In this document: positions 60,670 to 64,000 of the stretch, in pieces | How the letters are laid out: every line of letters begins with the position of its first letter | Numbering within the stretch: position 1 is the stretch's first letter | Assembly: GCA_002293185.1 (NCBI GenBank) | Contig: DBCS01000002.1 | Coordinates: 62,001-126,000, forward strand | Reading direction: 5' to 3' | Length of the DNA: 64,000 bases | From: Flavobacteriales bacterium UBA952 | GTDB taxonomy: Bacteria > Bacteroidota > Bacteroidia > Flavobacteriales_D > Crocinitomicaceae | The notes under the pieces: generated by a model | Seen by the model: the letters and a program-made list of their open reading frames with translations, nothing else | Databases searched by the model: none | What the model was told of the DNA's origin: nothing | Program-made: the position numbers and the translations under genes

Positions 60670-62574
60670 ATGGGAAAAATAATCGGAATTGACCTCGGAA
60701 CCACAAACTCTTGTGTTTCGGTCATGGAGGGCAATGAGCCAGTGGTCATTGCCAATTCAGAAGGAAAGCGCACCACACCTTCAGTTGTGGCATTTGTAGA
60801 GGGCGGAGAACGCAAAGTTGGCGACCCTGCTAAAAGACAAGCCATCACCAATCCAACCAAAACGATTTCTTCTATCAAGCGCTTCATGGGCTCTAGCTTT
60901 GATGAATCTGCTAAAGAAGTGTCGCGTATGCCATATCAAGTAGTCAAAGGTGACAACAACACGCCACGCGTCAAAATCGACGACAGACTTTACTCTCCTC
61001 AAGAAATCTCTGCCATGATTCTTCAAAAAATGAAGAAAACTGCAGAAGATTACCTTGGTCAGGAGGTAACTGAGGCCGTTGTAACTGTACCTGCTTATTT
61101 TAACGACGCACAGCGTCAAGCCACCAAAGAAGCTGGCGAAATTGCCGGCTTAACCATCAAACGTATCATCAACGAGCCAACAGCCGCAGCACTTGCGTAT
61201 GGCTTAGATAAAAAAGGCATCGATCAGAAAATCGTTGTATTTGACTTCGGTGGCGGTACCCACGACGTTTCCGTCCTCGAATTGGGCGATGGCGTTTTTG
61301 AAGTATTAGCTACTGACGGCGACACCCACCTTGGTGGCGACGACGTCGATGAAGCAATTATTGTTTGGTTGGCAGAAGAATTCAAGTCTGAAGAAGGTTT
61401 AGATTTACGTCAAGACCCAATGGCATTGCAGCGCCTAAAAGAAGCCGCTGAAAAAGCCAAAATTGAGTTGTCTTCCACAACCTCTACAGAAATTAACTTG
61501 CCTTACATCATGCCCGTAAACGGCATTCCAAAACACCTTGTGCGCAGCTTGCAACGCGCTAAGTTTGAACAACTCATTTCAAGTATCGTTGAGCGTACAA
61601 TTGCACCTTGCCGTTCGGCACTCTCGAATGCTGGTTTACAACCCTCAGATATCGATGAGGTTATTCTCGTGGGCGGTTCTACCCGAATTCCAGTGATCCA
61701 AGAAGCGGTAGAGCGTTTCTTCGGAAAAGCACCTTCCAAAGGGGTGAATCCGGATGAGGTTGTTGCCGTTGGAGCAGCTATTCAAGGCGGTGTGCTTACC
61801 GGAGAAGTAAAAGATGTTTTGCTTTTGGACGTGATTCCACTTTCTTTGGGTATCGAAACAATGGGCGGTGTGTTCACTAAATTAATTGACGCAAACACCA
61901 CCATCCCTACCAAAAAATCTGAGGTATTCTCTACCGCTGCAGACAACCAACCCTCTGTTGAAATTCACGTCTTACAAGGCGAGCGCGCCATGGCAAACGA
62001 CAACAAAACTTTGGGCCGTTTCCAGCTTACAGACATCCCGCCTGCACAGCGTGGTGTTCCACAAATCGAGGTAACTTTTGATATCGACGCAAATGGTATC
62101 ATGAACATCTCCGCCAAAGACAAAGGAACTGGCAAACTGCAATCCATCAAAATTGAGGCATCTAGCGGTTTATCTGACGAAGAAATTCAACGCATGAAAG
62201 CTGAGGCAGAAGCAAATGCCGATGCAGACAACAAGCGCAGAGAAGAGGCCGAGTTAGTCAATAAAGCAGACTCTCTTATTTTCCAAACAGAGCGTCAGCT
62301 TAAAGAATATGGAGATAAAATCCCTGCAGACAAAAAACAACCTATAGAAGACGCCTTAGCCGCTTTAAAAACTGAATTTGAAGCCAAAAACATGGCCAAT
62401 CTTCAGCCTGCAATGGATAAACTAAATGAAGTATTCGCTGCTGCCTCTCAAGAAATGTACAATGCTTCAAATGCCGAGGGCGCTAGCGCTGGTGATCCTG
62501 GAGCTGATCAAGGATCAGGTGCTGCTCACGACGAAGTCACTGACGTCGATTTTGAAGAAGTGAAAGACAAATAA
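60670..62574 (+). CDS. dnaK: Molecular chaperone DnaK (Hsp70)
   Basis: ATP-driven chaperone with DnaJ and GrpE. The 634-residue protein has the three Hsp70 signatures: GIDLGTTNSCVSV, FDFGGGTHDVSVLEL and VILVGGSTRIPVIQEAV. The linker is KDVLLLDVIPLSLGIE, and a substrate-binding domain and helical lid follow, ending DVDFEEVKDK. The second signature carries His-Asp (GTHDVS) where most Hsp70s have Phe-Asp; this variant is usual in Flavobacteriia. dnaJ and grpE are not adjacent. A strong terminator lies directly after the gene, so it is transcribed alone. Confidence 0.97.
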   Translation: MGKIIGIDLGTTNSCVSVMEGNEPVVIANSEGKRTTPSVVAFVEGGERKVGDPAKRQAITNPTKTISSIKRFMGSSFDESAKEVSRMPYQVVKGDNNTPRVKIDDRLYSPQEISAMILQKMKKTAEDYLGQEVTEAVVTVPAYFNDAQRQATKEAGEIAGLTIKRIINEPTAAALAYGLDKKGIDQKIVVFDFGGGTHDVSVLELGDGVFEVLATDGDTHLGGDDVDEAIIVWLAEEFKSEEGLDLRQDPMALQRLKEAAEKAKIELSSTTSTEINLPYIMPVNGIPKHLVRSLQRAKFEQLISSIVERTIAPCRSALSNAGLQPSDIDEVILVGGSTRIPVIQEAVERFFGKAPSKGVNPDEVVAVGAAIQGGVLTGEVKDVLLLDVIPLSLGIETMGGVFTKLIDANTTIPTKKSEVFSTAADNQPSVEIHVLQGERAMANDNKTLGRFQLTDIPPAQRGVPQIEVTFDIDANGIMNISAKDKGTGKLQSIKIEASSGLSDEEIQRMKAEAEANADADNKRREEAELVNKADSLIFQTERQLKEYGDKIPADKKQPIEDALAALKTEFEAKNMANLQPAMDKLNEVFAAASQEMYNASNAEGASAGDPGADQGSGAAHDEVTDVDFEEVKDK

Positions 62575-62598
62575 GTCTCAGCAAATAAATATTTAAGG

Positions 62599-62628
62599 AA
62601 AACACCCGTTTTGCACGGGTGTTTTTTT
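62599..62628 (+). terminator. Strong intrinsic terminator of dnaK
   Basis: Inverted repeat with 10-bp arms (62599-62608 and 62616-62625, AAAACACCCG/CGGGTGTTTT), loop 7 bases, followed by T-rich sequence ending at 62628. It lies 24 bases past the dnaK stop. The T tract runs straight into the TATTTTTG promoter-like element of the next gene. Confidence 0.9.
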
Positions 62629-62635
62629 ATTTTTG
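62628..62635 (+). promoter_or_regulatory. Candidate hydrolase gene promoter, -7 element TATTTTTG
   Basis: Exact TAnnTTTG match starting at the last base of the dnaK terminator T tract; three bases (CCC) separate it from the ATG at 62639. It would make a leaderless mRNA. It may instead be chance T-richness of the terminator. Confidence 0.4.
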
Positions 62636-62638
62636 CCC

Positions 62639-63418
62639 ATGCTCTACTCTAAATCATTTCTGCATCAAGATGCCACCGAATGGGTGGTTTTTGTGCATGG
62701 GGCAGGAGGGAGTTCGTCTATTTGGCACAAACAGCTCAAAGATTTCTGTGAAAAGCACAACGTAATGGTCTTGGATTTGCGTGGGCATGGTAAAAGTCAG
62801 AAAGCGATTTCAGAAACAAAAAAATATTCCTTTGAATTAATAGCCAAAGATGTCATCGAACTTCTCGATCAAAAAGGAATTAAAAAAGCACATTTTGTTG
62901 GCGTGTCTCTAGGTTCTATTGTCATTAAAGCATTGCGTACGCAGCGTCCAGACCTCGTCAAAAGCATGATTTTTGCAGGGGCAGTTACCAAGCTCAATGT
63001 ACGTTCTCGTGCCATTTTAAGGGCAGGGCGTTTACTTTATAGTGTCTTGCCTCAGATGTCGCTTTATCGTTTAATGGCACGCATCATGATGCCGCGTGCC
63101 AACCACAAAGCCTCGCGCCATCTCTTTATCAATGAAGCCAAAAAAGTCGTGGACAAAGAATTTCAGCGTTGGTTTAAACTTACAGCTCGTCTCACGGCAT
63201 ATCTCACCCGCATCAACGCTACCCCTGAAACCATTCCAACGCTTTATGTAATGGGAGAACAAGACCATATGTTTTTGAATCCTGTACGCATTATTGTGCG
63301 CCAAGATAAAGCGTCTGAACTCAGTGTGGTGCCTGAGTGTGGCCATGTGGTCAACTACGAACAAGCAGAAACATTTAATTCTTTAGCCTTGCAATTTATT
63401 TCTCGCCATTGTCCATGA
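62639..63418 (+). CDS. Alpha/beta hydrolase
   Basis: A 259-residue cytosolic esterase-like hydrolase. It has the oxyanion motif VHGAGGSSSIWH (His20-Gly24), the nucleophile elbow GVSLGS (Ser90), a GEQDH loop (Asp209) and a GHVVNYEQ loop (His236), so the triad is complete. A LDLRGHGKSQ segment precedes the elbow, as in many MhpC-like hydrolases. The substrate is unknown. The start at the ATG at 62639 is preferred to the TTG at 62633, which falls inside the promoter-like element. carB begins 141 bases downstream. Confidence 0.88.
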   Translation: MLYSKSFLHQDATEWVVFVHGAGGSSSIWHKQLKDFCEKHNVMVLDLRGHGKSQKAISETKKYSFELIAKDVIELLDQKGIKKAHFVGVSLGSIVIKALRTQRPDLVKSMIFAGAVTKLNVRSRAILRAGRLLYSVLPQMSLYRLMARIMMPRANHKASRHLFINEAKKVVDKEFQRWFKLTARLTAYLTRINATPETIPTLYVMGEQDHMFLNPVRIIVRQDKASELSVVPECGHVVNYEQAETFNSLALQFISRHCP

Positions 63419-63497
63419 TTGCGATGTAATTAACATTCTGCTCACATTTTGTTCAAAAACAATCTTGGATACATGTCGCTAACGGCTCAATTTAACT

Positions 63498-63505
63498 TAA
63501 ATTTG
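63498..63505 (+). promoter_or_regulatory. Candidate carB promoter, -7 element TAAATTTG
   Basis: Exact TAnnTTTG match in the 141-base gap before carB, giving a leader of about 50 bases. No well-spaced -33 element or hairpin is visible. Confidence 0.45.
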
Positions 63506-63559
63506 TGCTCAATTTGCAGCGAAGGTTTCGCTCAAAGAAACTCGTAAATTGAAGCCCCT

Positions 63560-64000
63560 ATGCCTAAAGATCATTCGATCAAATCCGTTCTCATCATTGG
63601 TAGTGGTCCTATTGTAATTGGTCAAGCCTGTGAATTCGACTACTCTGGTTCTCAAGCAGCACGTTCGCTCAGAGAAGAAGGTATTGAAGTTACCCTAATC
63701 AACTCCAACCCAGCTACCATCATGACCGATAAAGTCGTTGCCGATAACATCTATCTGCAGCCACTAGAACCAGAAAGCATCATTAAAATTCTTGAAAACC
63801 ATCAAATAGATGCCGTTTTGCCAACTATGGGTGGGCAGACAGCACTCAATTTGTGTATCAAATGCGACGAAATGGGCATTTGGGAGCAACACGGCGTACG
63901 CATTATTGGTGTCGATATTAATGCTATTGAAATTACGGAGAACCGTGAGGCATTCCGCGAGCTTATGCTGCAAATTGGCATACCAATGGCACCGCAAAAA
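63560..64000 (+). CDS. carB: Carbamoyl-phosphate synthase large subunit, N-terminal part
   Basis: Runs off the window; 147 codons are visible from the ATG at 63560. The N-terminal block SVLIIGSGPIVIGQACEFDYSG, the nucleotide-binding SLREEGIEVTLINSNPATIM, and DAVLPTMGGQTALNLC are diagnostic of the large subunit (about 1070 residues when complete), which makes carbamoyl phosphate for arginine and pyrimidines. carA is not in the window. The family call is firm; completeness cannot be judged. Confidence 0.93.
   Translation, partial: MPKDHSIKSVLIIGSGPIVIGQACEFDYSGSQAARSLREEGIEVTLINSNPATIMTDKVVADNIYLQPLEPESIIKILENHQIDAVLPTMGGQTALNLCIKCDEMGIWEQHGVRIIGVDINAIEITENREAFRELMLQIGIPMAPQK

Noticed and set aside
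61230..61290. DnaK with His in place of Phe in the second Hsp70 signature (GGGTHDVS)
   Set aside because: I recognise the same variant as usual in Flavobacteriia DnaK, so it is a lineage marker and not an anomaly.
1..64000. tRNA or rRNA genes, CRISPR arrays, insertion sequences, prophage, replication origin
   Set aside because: None recognised by eye: gaps are short and hold promoters or hairpins, no regular spaced repeats and no transposase or integrase motifs. Small RNAs cannot be excluded without a covariance-model search.

Overview
This window looks like chromosome of a free-living bacterium of phylum Bacteroidota, most likely class Flavobacteriia, order Flavobacteriales. The evidence is as follows. 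Six large secreted proteins end in type IX secretion (T9SS) sorting domains, four of type A and two of the CHU_C/type B kind. Many genes carry the Bacteroidota -7 promoter element TAnnTTTG instead of a sigma-70 -10 box. There is a bacillithiol gene (bshA), an SprB-repeat surface protein, a SusC-like TonB receptor with a carboxypeptidase-like N-terminal domain, and a DnaK with the Flavobacteriia-like variant GGGTHDVS. I saw no tRNA, rRNA, CRISPR array, insertion sequence or prophage. Apart from one gene remnant and one internally deleted regulator, the window reads as core genome.

Layout. 1-2.9 kb: end of an Omp85-type barrel gene and rdgB, facing folB and gltX. 3.0-9.1 kb: a tight three-gene operon of lamin-tail protein, TonB-dependent receptor and secreted endonuclease I, which I read as a surface system for using extracellular nucleic acids. 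9.3-14 kb: DPP4-type peptidase, citrate synthase and an rRNA methyltransferase. 14-23.6 kb: patatin/outer-membrane-barrel protein, two-domain VOC protein, ftsK, a small secreted protein, arginase and argS. 23.6-29 kb (minus strand): tsaD, a lone DsbD alpha-domain protein, full DsbD and topoisomerase III. 29-36.3 kb (plus strand): tamB overlapping a biotin carboxylase gene, then sucC. 36.4-44.1 kb (minus strand): a nitronate monooxygenase/FabK-like gene with an active/inactive M16 peptidase pair, then a CHU_C protein coupled to a family 9 glycosyltransferase. 44.1-48.2 kb: a giant CHU_C protein with beta-propeller and PKD domains, followed by a remnant of an M42 aminopeptidase. 48.4-53 kb: S4 protein and folD, divergent from the operon barrel protein-bshA-elbB-meaB. 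53-60.5 kb (minus strand): CotH/lamin-tail protein, SprB-repeat protein, an internally deleted Crp-family gene and a DUF983 gene. 60.7-64 kb: dnaK, an alpha/beta hydrolase and the start of carB.

How the genes work together. Envelope building and export dominate (Omp85, TamB, patatin barrel, DsbD pair, glycosyltransferase, T9SS cargo). Scavenging of polymers comes next (nuclease operon, DPP4, M16 pair). Central metabolism is represented by citrate synthase, succinyl-CoA synthetase beta, biotin carboxylase and MeaB. The last two would fit a propionyl-CoA/methylmalonyl-CoA route.

Three points stand out. The first is the nucleic-acid-use operon. The second is the Crp-type regulator that has lost its linker and most of its DNA-binding domain but kept the last residues in frame. 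The third is a promoter architecture in which TAnnTTTG sits 3-8 bases before the start codon and, at three sites, is joined to the terminator of the preceding gene. No computation or database search was possible; family calls rest on recognised motifs.
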